A stretch of DNA of 61,460 nucleotides from Thermodesulfovibrio yellowstonii (GCA_020724365.1 DYHD01000004.1:5418-66877); one strand, 5' to 3'; shown: positions 28,733 to 37,852, counted from the first letter of the stretch. Program-made: numbers and translations. The notes: a model not told the origin generated them from the sequence alone.

Positions 28733-29271
28733 ATATAATCACTATCCCAAATTCTCTTACCCTTTCACGAATTATTTTAATACCAATATTTGTAACCACT
28801 TTGATATATAAAAGATATGAGTATTCTTTGATACTTTTTATTATTGCCGCTGTTACCGACTTGCTCGATGGGTTTCTTGCCCGGACAATTAATCAAAGGA
28901 CTCAACTTGGAGCATTTCTCGATCCTCTTGCAGACAAGTTTTTGCTCTTAACATCTTTTATTTTATTCGCACTTTATGATTGGCTTCCAATCTGGATTAC
29001 TATAACTGTTATAGCAAGAGATTTTATAGTTGTTATTGGATGGTTTATGCTCTTTATTTTTGTTCATCAAAAAAAAGTTGAGCCATCAATTATTGGGAAA
29101 TTAGCAAACGCTTTTCAGGCTATATTGATTGCATATATACTCGTTTCGATTAATTTTGAAATAGATGATATATTGATTAAGAAAATAATACTGATGTTAA
29201 CCGCTCTTTTTACTATTATATCAGGCTTTCAGTATGTTTACAGAGGTTATAAACAATTTTATGAGAGATAA
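28729..29271 (+). CDS. pgsA: CDP-diacylglycerol-glycerol-3-phosphate 3-phosphatidyltransferase
   Basis: A 180-residue membrane enzyme that makes phosphatidylglycerol phosphate. The CDP-alcohol phosphotransferase motif is intact: TDLLDGFLAR, then GAFLDPLADK. Five to six hydrophobic helices surround it. It overlaps the preceding TPR gene by 4 nt and the following DUF512 gene by 11 nt. Confidence 0.94.
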   Translation: MNIITIPNSLTLSRIILIPIFVTTLIYKRYEYSLILFIIAAVTDLLDGFLARTINQRTQLGAFLDPLADKFLLLTSFILFALYDWLPIWITITVIARDFIVVIGWFMLFIFVHQKKVEPSIIGKLANAFQAILIAYILVSINFEIDDILIKKIILMLTALFTIISGFQYVYRGYKQFYER

Positions 29272-30571
29272 TCAGGGCATAGTTATAGAATCTGTAGTAA
29301 AGGGAAGTATTTCTGAAAAGTTGGGCTTTCAAAAAAATGACAAGATCATATCTGCAAATGGTAAATCATTAAACGATATTATAGATCTTATCTTTCATGC
29401 TAATGAATTAGGCTCAATATTAGTTGTCAGAAGAGACAAAGAAAATCTCGCCATAAAAATCCCTGATAATATTTCAGGATTAAGTAAGCTTGGCATTACT
29501 TTCAAGCCTTTCAAGATAAAGACATGCAGAAATAAGTGCATCTTTTGCTTTGTTTCACAACTTCCAAAGGGCTTAAGAAAATCTCTCTATGTCAAAGATG
29601 AAGATTATAGAATGTCATTTCTCCATGGTAATTTTATTACTTTAACTAATCTTTCTGCTGAAGATAAAAAAAGAATTGTTGAACAGAGGCTAAGCCCATT
29701 ATACATATCTGTTCATTGTTCAGACACTGAAATAAGAAATAAAATGCTTGGCAATCCTAATGCTAATAATATTTTAAAAGAGATCAGTTTTTTTGCTGAA
29801 AATAGGATACAAATGCACACACAGATAGTCTTATGCCCTGGATATAATGACGGCAGACATCTTGCCCTAACAATCACAAGCCTTTACAAGTTTTATCCTT
29901 ATGTAATGTCAATAGCAGTGGTGCCAGTTGGGTTGACAATGCATAGAAAAAAAGAATTAACACCAGTGAAAAAAGAAGACGCCATTAATGCAATCGAAAT
30001 AATAGAAAAATTTCAGTCCCGATTTAGGAGAAAACATGGAGAAAGCATTGTTTTTGCTTCTGATGAGATGTATTTAAAAGCTGAAAAAAATATACCACCT
30101 TTTAAATTTTATGATGATTTCCCTCAGATAGAAAACGGTGTGGGTATGATATCACAGTTTGTTCACCAGGCAAAAAAGATTAATATAAAAGATGCAAATC
30201 ATAATAAAGGCTTGAGATTTTTAACCTTTACAGGGGCATCTTTTTATCCCTACCTCTCTGATTTTGCTAAAAAACTCAGAAAATATGGGATAGATATAAA
30301 TATCGTTAAAATAGAAAATTGTTTTTTTGGTAATACTGTTACAGTAGCTGGACTCCTAACAGGAAGGGATATAATCAAAGCCTTCTCAGATATTGCAAAA
30401 AAAGATGATGTGCTCCTTGTGCCTGATGTTACATTAAAAGATGGTGAAAAAATTTTTCTCGACGATGTTTCTATAGATGATGTGGAGGAAATGCTTGATC
30501 TTAAAGTATTCGTAATAGAATCAACCCCTCAGGCTTTAATTAAAGTAATAGATAATATGCAGAAAACTTAA
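29261..30571 (+). CDS. DUF512 family radical SAM protein with N-terminal PDZ domain
   Basis: A 436-residue protein. An N-terminal PDZ-like segment (about 1-65, VKGSISEKLGFQKNDKIISANG) precedes a radical SAM core with CRNKCIFCF (a CxxxCxxC cluster). The C-terminal DUF512 region includes RFLTFTGASFYPYL and NCFFGNTVTVAGLLTG. The family is conserved in anaerobes, and its reaction is unknown. The start at 29261 leaves a short overlap with pgsA. It is the last gene of the core region before the accessory DNA. Confidence 0.9.
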   Translation: MRDNQGIVIESVVKGSISEKLGFQKNDKIISANGKSLNDIIDLIFHANELGSILVVRRDKENLAIKIPDNISGLSKLGITFKPFKIKTCRNKCIFCFVSQLPKGLRKSLYVKDEDYRMSFLHGNFITLTNLSAEDKKRIVEQRLSPLYISVHCSDTEIRNKMLGNPNANNILKEISFFAENRIQMHTQIVLCPGYNDGRHLALTITSLYKFYPYVMSIAVVPVGLTMHRKKELTPVKKEDAINAIEIIEKFQSRFRRKHGESIVFASDEMYLKAEKNIPPFKFYDDFPQIENGVGMISQFVHQAKKINIKDANHNKGLRFLTFTGASFYPYLSDFAKKLRKYGIDINIVKIENCFFGNTVTVAGLLTGRDIIKAFSDIAKKDDVLLVPDVTLKDGEKIFLDDVSIDDVEEMLDLKVFVIESTPQALIKVIDNMQKT

Positions 30572-30598
30572 GTAATAGATTTTATTACTATCATTTTT
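30571..30598 (+). terminator. AT-rich hairpin after the DUF512 gene
   Basis: AGTAATA and TATTACT form a 7-bp stem with a 5-nt loop directly at the stop codon, followed by ATCATTTTT. It is a weak but plausible terminator for the def-to-DUF512 operon. Confidence 0.5.
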
Positions 30599-30618
30599 AC
30601 TTATGCCCCCATCAGTAA
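30599..30618. repeat. 20-bp direct repeat, left copy
   Basis: ACTTATGCCCCCATCAGTAA is found again with one change (T for C) at 37993-38012. The two copies bracket the first restriction operon and DUF3800 (7.4 kb), as island ends would. Confidence 0.6.
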
Positions 30619-30778
30619 GTTCGAGCTCTTTTACCATGTAAGTTTTCCTTACCGTTGTTTTGTTCAATATTGCGCTATGCGCTTATTCTTTTAATTTATT
30701 ATTTTCAATGACTTATATACAATAAATTCTAATGGCGGTCATTAGAAATATTTGCCTAATGACAATTCTGGGTTCATT

Positions 30779-30821
30779 CTCCCCACACCTCTGCAATCTT
30801 TGCCTTTATCTTGCCTTCAAA
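30779..30821 (-). pseudogene. Fragment of the 3' end of an hsdS gene
   Basis: This 43-bp stretch is the same as 31928-31970, the C-terminal end of the fused HsdM-HsdS gene (encoding FEGKIKAKIAEMWG), apart from one base. No reading frame continues around it. It is a relic of a second specificity gene or of a rearrangement at the island edge. Confidence 0.7.
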
Positions 30822-30914
30822 GTGCAAATAAATTATTTGTTATATTCTTTCTTATAATATTATTAAAAAAAATTATTTGTATTTAAACTCAAAATGGATT
30901 TTACTATAAGTAAT

Positions 30915-30985
30915 CCAGCTTGCTGGAGGTGGATGGTCCGCATGGGCCAGCGTGGAGAGCCGGTGAAAGCCGGCTTTTTCATTTT
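30915..30985 (+). ncRNA. Putative small structured RNA of three hairpins ending in an intrinsic terminator
   Basis: Three perfect or near-perfect hairpins follow each other in 61 nt. CCAGC/GCTGG is at 30915-30926, TGGTCC/GGGCCA with loop GCAT at 30934-30949, and AGCCGG/CCGGCT at 30958-30975, followed by TTTTT. A TACTATA -10-like box lies at about 30902. It is GC-rich in an AT-rich gap (30619-30978) with no gene. On the other strand it sits just beyond the stop of the DUF3800 gene, so a terminator alone is the simplest alternative. Confidence 0.45.
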
Positions 30986-31842
30986 ATAAACACCAGACCG
31001 TAACCATCCACACATCCGTCGCTCTCACGACAATCCAATTTCCGCTTGGCTGCTTCAACAATCTTTAACCAGAATACACTTTCATCCGGCTCTCTAATAA
31101 TGTTTTTTTGAATAAGAGTATACTTCTTAAGAGGGTTTGCAAGAATATCTGCCAATTGGAGTCCGACAACATTTTTCTCCTTAGGTTTGATTTTTATCTC
31201 CTTGGAAGTAATATATTGCTGAAAAAACTTCTGTGACTTAAATCTTGTGCCTTTTTCATAAATAGTTGCATAAGCTTTTTTAAGCTCAAAATCCTCCCCT
31301 TTCCCACGACTTTCTGCCAACATATCGCCTCTTGCCTTACGCTTTTTCAGAAAATAGCAATACCTTTCCAACATATTAGCAAGACAGTAATGATAAGGGT
31401 GCCATGCTACAGTTCCATAATTTTCTACATGATTCTTTTTATCTATAACTACATTGATAATGGCATATTCAGCGTTAGCAACTATATCAAGAAGTCCTGC
31501 ATCAAAGCGGTCGGACACCTCTTTATTCTGCAGAACATGAAAATGGCCTTGTCGCTGGATAATCTCCTTTGCATGGAGGATGACATTTTCGTCTGGGTCG
31601 AAGAAATCACGCTTAAACGCTTCAAAAACAGGAACAAGTTCATTCCTGTAATAATCCAGCTTTATTATACAACCGGTAAGGCCAAGGTAACGCTTATCGC
31701 CTCTTTCAAGTTGCGGATAGCTATCTATTGAGGTTTCAAAGACCTTTTTATCCTGTGATAAGAGGACAAAGGGTTTCCGTTCCTTTCTGCCATAAGTGTG
31801 ATCACCTGATTCATCAATGTAAAGTCTGTAGGTAGGGCGCAT
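30979..31842 (-). CDS. DUF3800 family protein (RNase H-like fold)
   Basis: A 287-residue protein. The N-terminal LYIDESGDH and the C-terminal VVGLQLADILANPLKKY are the hallmarks of DUF3800, predicted to be RNase H-like nucleases and common in defence islands and mobile DNA. The acidic residues of YIDESGD are intact. It starts 8 nt after the HsdM-HsdS stop, so it is the last gene of the hsdR-hsdMS operon and may be an accessory of the restriction system. Its activity is inferred from the fold. Confidence 0.85.
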   Translation of the reverse strand: MRPTYRLYIDESGDHTYGRKERKPFVLLSQDKKVFETSIDSYPQLERGDKRYLGLTGCIIKLDYYRNELVPVFEAFKRDFFDPDENVILHAKEIIQRQGHFHVLQNKEVSDRFDAGLLDIVANAEYAIINVVIDKKNHVENYGTVAWHPYHYCLANMLERYCYFLKKRKARGDMLAESRGKGEDFELKKAYATIYEKGTRFKSQKFFQQYITSKEIKIKPKEKNVVGLQLADILANPLKKYTLIQKNIIREPDESVFWLKIVEAAKRKLDCRESDGCVDGYGLVFIK

Positions 31843-31850
31843 ATTTATAG

Positions 31851-34800
31851 TTATTCTAAGCCTCCATACTTAGCCTTTTCCTCCGCTGCTATAAGCAGTT
31901 CAGTTTTATCGTCAGCAAGAGATTCGTCTCCCCACATCTCTGCAATCTTTGCCTTTATCTTGCCTTCAAAAATCTCAATAAGTTTTTTATTCGCCTCAAT
32001 AAGCTTTTGCTCTTCTTCAATCTGTGCGACGATTTGTTTTTGGACTTCAAGAGGAGGGAGGGGGATTTTTATAGTCTTAATGATTGGAATATTCAAGCCG
32101 CTCCTTTGATTATCACCTGTGATTTTTCGTATTTCCTGATACATAGACTTCAATTGATGATATATAAATTCTGATACAAGAATATTTTTATTTTTTGGGT
32201 CAATAGATACTAAAGATTGATTACATGTGGACTTCTCCATCCTTAACAAAGCTACCGTACCACGAGTCTTTCCCTGACCATTTAGAGCGATAAGAACAGA
32301 ATCCTTAGGCAGAAATTTAGCGTTTGAGTTTTCTACGCCTTTTTTAGTAATCCGACCTTCGCAATTAAAGATTTCCCCTTTATGAATATCACCAGATACT
32401 AACCAAGATATAGTTCCATTCTCGTAATATTCTTTTACCGAAGATGTTGGCGTGCCGCCTGTCATAAGATTACACACCTCTCCCAACTCCACCATCGGCC
32501 AACTCTCATCAATCTTTATTTTTGGCTTATAGTTCTCAACTACCTGCCGTGCGCCGTCTATGATTCTTTGATATCCTGCTATCTCGGCGACAATCTCCTG
32601 CTGGACGGAAAGAGGAGGGAGGGGGATTTTGAGTTTCTCTATCTGTGAACGGTTAATAGATTCAAAAGTGCTTCCACTACCGTAATTTTTGATTATATTC
32701 TGACTTTCACGGAGCACATAAAAAAGAAATAAAAAATTTAATTTGTTAAGTGGTCTAATAGCCGCGAGACCTCTCCCTATACAGATTTTAGAAGGCGAAA
32801 TATTTACAGGGCCAACAGGTGCCCTGACAGACATCAATATGTCGCTTTTTTCAGCTATCTTTGTAACTTGAGTAGTCCAAGTTGTAGTAGCTTTAAGATA
32901 GATGTCTCCAAAGTCTGCTTTGCCTTGATAAAATGGAGTTCCTTCAGCAATATTATTGTAGTGTTTGCCTTCTGGTGATTGACCTGAAATTACTTCTGCC
33001 ACCTCCATCAACTCCACCATTGGCCAGTCTTTATGAACATGGACAATGCGCTCTCTGTATCTATCGCCTGTGAGGTTGTAGTCGCCGATTGCTGCAATCT
33101 TGGCTTTTTGAATGAGGTGAAACAAACCCCCTAAATCCCCCTTATCAGGGGGACTTGACAGTTCCTCCCCTGACAAGGGGAGGTTAGGAGGGGTTTGTGG
33201 TGACAAGGGGAGGTTAGGAGGGGTTATTTTTTTTATCAAATCCTCATATACTCCCTCAATATTATTCAAAACATCATCATTTGTATATCTGACAACATTC
33301 AATCCATATTTTTGCAGTATTTCTGTCCTTATATCATCATACTCTTGTCTTTCACTATGGCTATCCCCATCAATTTCAATAACCAGTTTTAGTTTTGAGC
33401 AGTAAAAATCAACTATGAAATTATCAATAGGCTTCTGCCTGATAAACTTATAGTTTTCAAATTGTTTACGCCTTAAAATATCATTCCAGATTTTATTCTC
33501 AGCTTTTGTGGGATTTTTTCTATTTAACTTTGCGATCTCAGTGAGTTTCCGATTATATGGAATAAACGGTTCATACTCACTTCCAACTTCCTCCCCTGAT
33601 AAAGTTAGAGGGGGCTTGCTGTCTGTTTGTAAAAGTTTCTGATACGCCTTCAATATCTTCAACGCATCAGGCAAATCATTCTTATCGCTCTCCCTTCTCT
33701 GCGCTCCCAAGTCGAAGCCGTCATTTTTTATCTTCACAAACAGAATATTATCAGTCTTTTTCGCAAGAGTCCTATCCATAAGGAGAATGCTGGTCTTAAC
33801 GCCCGAATAAGGGTTAAACACTCCGGCGGGCAGGGAAACGACCGCATAAAGATAGTTATTTTCAACAAGCGTCTTACGCAAGGCTTTGTAAGCATTGCCC
33901 GATTGAAAGATTATTCCCTCAGGCACGATCACACCGGCACGTCCATCTGTAGCAAGATGCTCCATGATGTAGTCAACAAATAGGACTTCGGAGCGGTTAG
34001 CCTGAATAGAAAATCTCTTGTGAGGGCGTATGCCGCCTTTGGGCGTCATGAATGGAGGATTTGCAAGGATTACATCAAAGGTATCGTTCCATCTCTCATC
34101 GCTCGTGAGGCTGTCATATTCATAAATCTTTGGATTTTGAAAGCCATGCAGATACATGTTCACCAGAGAAAGCCGCACCATATCCGGCGAAATGTCATAA
34201 CCGACAACATTATTCATAAGGCGGGCTTTTTCATCAGGCGTGAGGCTAACCCCTCCTAACCTCCCCTTGTCAGGGGAGGAACTGTCAAATCCCCCTGATA
34301 AGGGGGATTTAGGGGGGGTTGCTAAAAAAGATTCATGGGGTCTTGTTAAAGAATTGAGAATATGCTTGTATGCCGAAATCAAAAAGCCTGCTGTGCCGCA
34401 GGCGGGGTCAAGAATTGTCTCGGTCTTTTTAGGCGCAATAACCTCAACGATAAAGTCTATGATGTGGCGCGGGGTGCGGAGAGAGCCTGCATCGCCCTGC
34501 ACACCAAGGACAGAAAGAAGATATTCAAATGCGTCTCCGAGTCTTTCGCTGTGGTCGTATTTAAAAGCATTTATCTCTTTGAGAAAGCTCTTGAGAGTTT
34601 CAGGGTCGCGGTAAGGCAGAAAAGCGTTTTTGAATATGTCTCTGAAAAGCTGCGGGATATATTTATTCTGATTCATCTTTGTGATGGCTTCGCCATAAAG
34701 ATTTATCAGTTCATAGCCGCCGATTTTAGGGTCAAAGATATTTGACCACGAATATTTAGCAAACTCTCCTTTAAAGAATGATGCCTTACCTCCAAACTCC

Positions 34801-34943
34801 TCTGCCTCTTTATCCATGTCATCCATGAACTTGTAAATCAAGGCAATAGTAATTTGCTCCACCTGCGATTTCGGGTCAGGCACTTTGCCCACGAGGATGT
34901 CGCGGGCATTGTCTATTCGTTTGCGTGTATCAAGATCAAGCAT
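31851..34943 (-). CDS. Type I restriction HsdM-HsdS fusion with an inserted DUF559 nuclease-like domain
   Basis: A 1,030-residue fusion. The HsdM part has the SAM motif DPACGTAGF (about 180) and the adenine-methyltransferase motif NPPF (about 295). Two repeat-encoded segments interrupt it (about 204-234, PPKSPLSGG; and about 569-608, PPNLPLSGEE). Between them and the end of HsdM lies a DUF559 domain (about 456-569: KLTEIAKLNRKNPTKAEN, then VDFYCSKLKLVIEIDGDSH), a fold related to very-short-patch-repair endonucleases. The HsdM end (GDYNLTGDRYRERI) resumes after it. Two target-recognition domains of HsdS then follow, each closed by LPPLSVQQEIVAEI or LPPLEVQKQIVAQI. The frame is open throughout. 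It is transcribed after hsdR with a 13-nt gap. Confidence 0.9.
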   Translation of the reverse strand: MLDLDTRKRIDNARDILVGKVPDPKSQVEQITIALIYKFMDDMDKEAEEFGGKASFFKGEFAKYSWSNIFDPKIGGYELINLYGEAITKMNQNKYIPQLFRDIFKNAFLPYRDPETLKSFLKEINAFKYDHSERLGDAFEYLLSVLGVQGDAGSLRTPRHIIDFIVEVIAPKKTETILDPACGTAGFLISAYKHILNSLTRPHESFLATPPKSPLSGGFDSSSPDKGRLGGVSLTPDEKARLMNNVVGYDISPDMVRLSLVNMYLHGFQNPKIYEYDSLTSDERWNDTFDVILANPPFMTPKGGIRPHKRFSIQANRSEVLFVDYIMEHLATDGRAGVIVPEGIIFQSGNAYKALRKTLVENNYLYAVVSLPAGVFNPYSGVKTSILLMDRTLAKKTDNILFVKIKNDGFDLGAQRRESDKNDLPDALKILKAYQKLLQTDSKPPLTLSGEEVGSEYEPFIPYNRKLTEIAKLNRKNPTKAENKIWNDILRRKQFENYKFIRQKPIDNFIVDFYCSKLKLVIEIDGDSHSERQEYDDIRTEILQKYGLNVVRYTNDDVLNNIEGVYEDLIKKITPPNLPLSPQTPPNLPLSGEELSSPPDKGDLGGLFHLIQKAKIAAIGDYNLTGDRYRERIVHVHKDWPMVELMEVAEVISGQSPEGKHYNNIAEGTPFYQGKADFGDIYLKATTTWTTQVTKIAEKSDILMSVRAPVGPVNISPSKICIGRGLAAIRPLNKLNFLFLFYVLRESQNIIKNYGSGSTFESINRSQIEKLKIPLPPLSVQQEIVAEIAGYQRIIDGARQVVENYKPKIKIDESWPMVELGEVCNLMTGGTPTSSVKEYYENGTISWLVSGDIHKGEIFNCEGRITKKGVENSNAKFLPKDSVLIALNGQGKTRGTVALLRMEKSTCNQSLVSIDPKNKNILVSEFIYHQLKSMYQEIRKITGDNQRSGLNIPIIKTIKIPLPPLEVQKQIVAQIEEEQKLIEANKKLIEIFEGKIKAKIAEMWGDESLADDKTELLIAAEEKAKYGGLE
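33122..33235. repeat. In-frame palindromic repeat inside hsdMS, copy 2
   Basis: C-rich and G-rich blocks (CCCCCTTATCAGGGGGA, CCTCCCCTGACAAGGGGAGG) form palindromes. About 78 nt of it is the inverted, nearly identical counterpart of 34244-34320, and an extra partial unit follows. On the gene strand it encodes PPNLPLSGEELSSPPDKGDL without a stop. Confidence 0.85.
34244..34320. repeat. In-frame palindromic repeat inside hsdMS, copy 1 (inverted relative to copy 2)
   Basis: This is the same 75-bp element as at 33122-33200 but in opposite orientation, about 1.0 kb away in the same gene. It encodes PPKSPLSGGFDSSSPDKGRL on the gene strand. The element is therefore open in at least two frames, one per orientation. 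Confidence 0.85.
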
Positions 34944-34956
34944 TCTAATAACACTC

Positions 34957-37485
34957 CTACATATAAGTATTCAACTTCACATAGTCCTTGACATATTCTG
35001 GGATTACATCCCGCCAGCCGTTAAGCGCCTTGAAATCAGACAGTGAGACTTTAGGATTGGTGGCGAATCTGCTATATTCCTTCGATTCAACAATATTGCG
35101 AATTTCGTTGTCCGTGATATATGCCTTCAGGAAGAGACGTATAGGCTGGATATGCTTGTTATCGGGCTTATATACGGCGACGAACTTTGATATTTCATCT
35201 TCAAGGAGTTCGTCTTTTGTCTTGAAATGTCCTATTGCACCGAATATATTTTCAATAATCTCTCTGATGCTCAAGCGTCGGTCAAGCTTCAGAGCCTTTC
35301 TAAGCTTTTCAAGGTTAAAATATTCCTCAGGCTTGTCAAATATCTCGCTTCTTACATATTCTTCAACAGCATCTATATTGCCATGCTCAAAATTTGATTT
35401 AATGAATTCATTGTCCTTTACAGTTTCTTCAAACCGCTCAAATAGCTTTCTGTCAATCTTCATGCCTTCAACGCCGATTGACGTTTCTCTGAGGCTTTTA
35501 AGAGGGTCGGGGTTATAATTCTCATAATCTTCCGCAACTACCAGGGTCCGCTCATAATCAATAATAGCCTTCTGTTTGTTCACCGCCGGAAGCTTTATTA
35601 CTTCGTCATAATTGAACTTTTCCTCAAAGTATTCGCAGTTGGCGAAGAAGTCAAAGAGCTTGAATTTATCTTTAACTGCCTTCATTGTTTCATCGTCTGG
35701 ATTGCCCCTTGACTTATGCTCAAAGACATATTTCCTCGTGCCCCTGCCTTTTATCTGCACAAAGTCTGTCGGAGAAAAAATTGGCCTCATCATGCAGAGA
35801 TTGAGTATGTCCTGACAATCATAGCCTGTGGTCATCATGCCTACTGTAACGCATACCCTTGTTTTGCTTGAACGGTATCCTTCAAGGAATTCTGTCCTAC
35901 CGCTCAGATTATTATTTTTGTCCGAGAAGTTTATGGTCATCTGCTGAGCGTCGGCAATGCTCGATGTTACCTGAACCGCAAAGTCGGATTTATATTTATC
36001 AGGGAAATATCTATCAGCATATTCGTTGAGAAACTGGGCTATCCTTGCAGCATGATTCTGGCTGACACAAAAGACAATGGTTTTGCCGATTTCTCCTGTC
36101 AAAGGGTCTCTGAATGCATGTTCCATAAAGGTCTTGCAAAAAATCCTGTTCGTCTCATCAGAGAAAAAGCTGCGCTCAAAGTCTTTATGGAAAAATAAAA
36201 GCTCATCCTGCCTGCCTTCTTCGTTTTCTATCATGACCGAATACCCTTTGTCAGAAAGCAGTTTCGTTGTTATTTCGGTCCTTGCGTCAACTACAACCGG
36301 ATTAACGAGATAGCTACCCTTAACGCCGTCAATAAGGCTGTAGCGAAAGGTTGGATTGCCGCTTTCGCATCCGAATGTCTTATAAGTATCCAGAAGCTGC
36401 CTTCTCTCCCATTCTCGGGGGTCGTTGCGGCTGAGGTTCTCTGAATCAATCTTTTTCAGATAATCTTTAGGCGTTGCAGTAAGTCCGAGCTTATAGCCCA
36501 CAAAGTATTCAAAGACGGCGCGGCTGTTGCCGCCGATAGAGCGATGCGCTTCGTCTGAAATGAGTAGGTCAAAATCTGTTGGAGAAAAAAGATTTCGATA
36601 TTTGTTGTTAAATGAAAGGCTCTGGACTGTTGATACAACTATCTCCGCTTTTTTCCAATCATCTCGGCTTTCTTTATAGATGACGGCTTTATAGTCGTTT
36701 CTCAGATACTTTACAAAGCTCTTCCATGCCTGATCTTCAAGCTCCAGACGGTCAACAAGGAATAAAACCCTCGCTGCATTCCTTGTTCTTAAAAACAGCT
36801 TGATAATTGCCGCAGCCACAAGGGTTTTTCCTGTGCCTGTCGCCATTTCAAAGAGGAATCTGTCATTTCCCTGCCTTGCCGATTCCTGCAATGCCTTTAT
36901 TGCCCTGAGTTGATACGGGCGTAAGAATTTTAGGTCATTATCTCTGATGAATTCATGCCGGGCAGCAGGGTCTTCCCATCGCGGGTCTTTATCATAATAA
37001 GGATTCTGTGTGCAGACTATATAATCTTCTCCAACATTTTCATTGGCAAGGATTTGAGAATTAGGCTCAAAAGTTTTAACATGGCTCAAAGATTCAAGAG
37101 TAGGGAAAGAGGTGATAATGCGGGGATTGCCCCGCTCCAGATCCCAAAAATAATGCAGATTGCCGTTTGAAAGGATAACGAACCTGACATTTTGAGACTT
37201 AGCGTATTTCCGCGACTGCTCTTTGCCTGTTAGCGGGTTTTTGTCTTCCGACTTCGCCTCAAGCACGGCAATGGGAAAGCCCCTGTCATCAAGCAGGAGA
37301 AAATCAATATAGCCTTTTGTCGTTTTTTCAAAATCTTCGCCGAAAGCGTCAATCTGACTATAGTTTATTTTGGCATTAACCTCAAGAGCAATATTAGCCC
37401 TGCCGCTTTCATTATCAAAAAAACGCCAGCCTCCTTCTTCGAGGAGTTTATTAATCTTTATCCGTGCTTTGGCTTCTTTTTGCAT
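34957..37485 (-). CDS. hsdR: Type I restriction enzyme subunit R (first system)
   Basis: An 842-residue translocase and nuclease. The N-terminal PD-(D/E)xK nuclease domain shows YIDFLLLDDRG, then VLEAKSEDK. The SF2 motor has Walker A ATGTGKT (about 216), DEAH (about 313), TATPKD and the late motif IKGRGTRK. The C-terminal region resembles EcoEI-type HsdR. It is the first gene of the minus-strand operon hsdR, hsdMS, DUF3800. The N-terminus MQKEAKARIKINKLLEEGGW is typical of the family, which supports the chosen start. Confidence 0.93.
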   Translation of the reverse strand: MQKEAKARIKINKLLEEGGWRFFDNESGRANIALEVNAKINYSQIDAFGEDFEKTTKGYIDFLLLDDRGFPIAVLEAKSEDKNPLTGKEQSRKYAKSQNVRFVILSNGNLHYFWDLERGNPRIITSFPTLESLSHVKTFEPNSQILANENVGEDYIVCTQNPYYDKDPRWEDPAARHEFIRDNDLKFLRPYQLRAIKALQESARQGNDRFLFEMATGTGKTLVAAAIIKLFLRTRNAARVLFLVDRLELEDQAWKSFVKYLRNDYKAVIYKESRDDWKKAEIVVSTVQSLSFNNKYRNLFSPTDFDLLISDEAHRSIGGNSRAVFEYFVGYKLGLTATPKDYLKKIDSENLSRNDPREWERRQLLDTYKTFGCESGNPTFRYSLIDGVKGSYLVNPVVVDARTEITTKLLSDKGYSVMIENEEGRQDELLFFHKDFERSFFSDETNRIFCKTFMEHAFRDPLTGEIGKTIVFCVSQNHAARIAQFLNEYADRYFPDKYKSDFAVQVTSSIADAQQMTINFSDKNNNLSGRTEFLEGYRSSKTRVCVTVGMMTTGYDCQDILNLCMMRPIFSPTDFVQIKGRGTRKYVFEHKSRGNPDDETMKAVKDKFKLFDFFANCEYFEEKFNYDEVIKLPAVNKQKAIIDYERTLVVAEDYENYNPDPLKSLRETSIGVEGMKIDRKLFERFEETVKDNEFIKSNFEHGNIDAVEEYVRSEIFDKPEEYFNLEKLRKALKLDRRLSIREIIENIFGAIGHFKTKDELLEDEISKFVAVYKPDNKHIQPIRLFLKAYITDNEIRNIVESKEYSRFATNPKVSLSDFKALNGWRDVIPEYVKDYVKLNTYM

Positions 37486-37494
37486 TATTGCTAT

Positions 37495-37562
37495 CTATTT
37501 TTCGATTATTTTCGGCTCTTTTAAATTTCATGTGGGTAACACACATAAGGAGCGAAAAATAG
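37495..37562. repeat. Inverted repeat upstream of hsdR
   Basis: CTATTTTTCG (37495-37504) and CGAAAAATAG (37553-37562) form a perfect 10-bp inverted repeat. Smaller nested pairs (GCTC/GAGC and TGTG/CACA) lie between them. It sits immediately before the first restriction operon and could be a control element or the end of a small mobile repeat. Confidence 0.5.
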
Positions 37563-37759
37563 ACATAGAAACATGAACTCGTTGATTTATCTGTCATTTC
37601 GAAAACCCAAAGGGGTTGAGAAATCTTTTATGGAAAACAGCAAGATTCCTCTCTTAAACAAGATTGAGTATTGTCAAAAGTTTTTTTAAGCAAAAAGCTT
37701 ATAACCCTTGTCCCTCAAAGTGTCGCTTTAAGTAAACTTCCCTCCCCTTCTTGTCATTC

Positions 37760-37852
37760 CCCAACCCCTGATCAAGTCAGAGGGCAAGCTTAATCGGGGA
37801 ATGACAGTCCAGTGAAATCGTAGTTTTTAGACAAGCTCAGTGTGCCCCTCTT
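37760..37852. repeat. Degraded copy of the TATAGGGGACACT-type miniature element
   Basis: The reverse complement reads CACTGAGCTTGTCTAAAAAC, then CTACGATTTCACTGGACTGT and CATTCCCC. This matches, with a few changes, the left half of the complete element at 59173-59331. Only one end is present. Confidence 0.65.

Noticed and set aside
30950..30985. A group II intron remnant, because GAGAGCCGG with GAAAG and CCGG resembles intron sequence
   Set aside because: The match is short, there is no intron-encoded protein and the hairpin with T-run is explained as a terminator.
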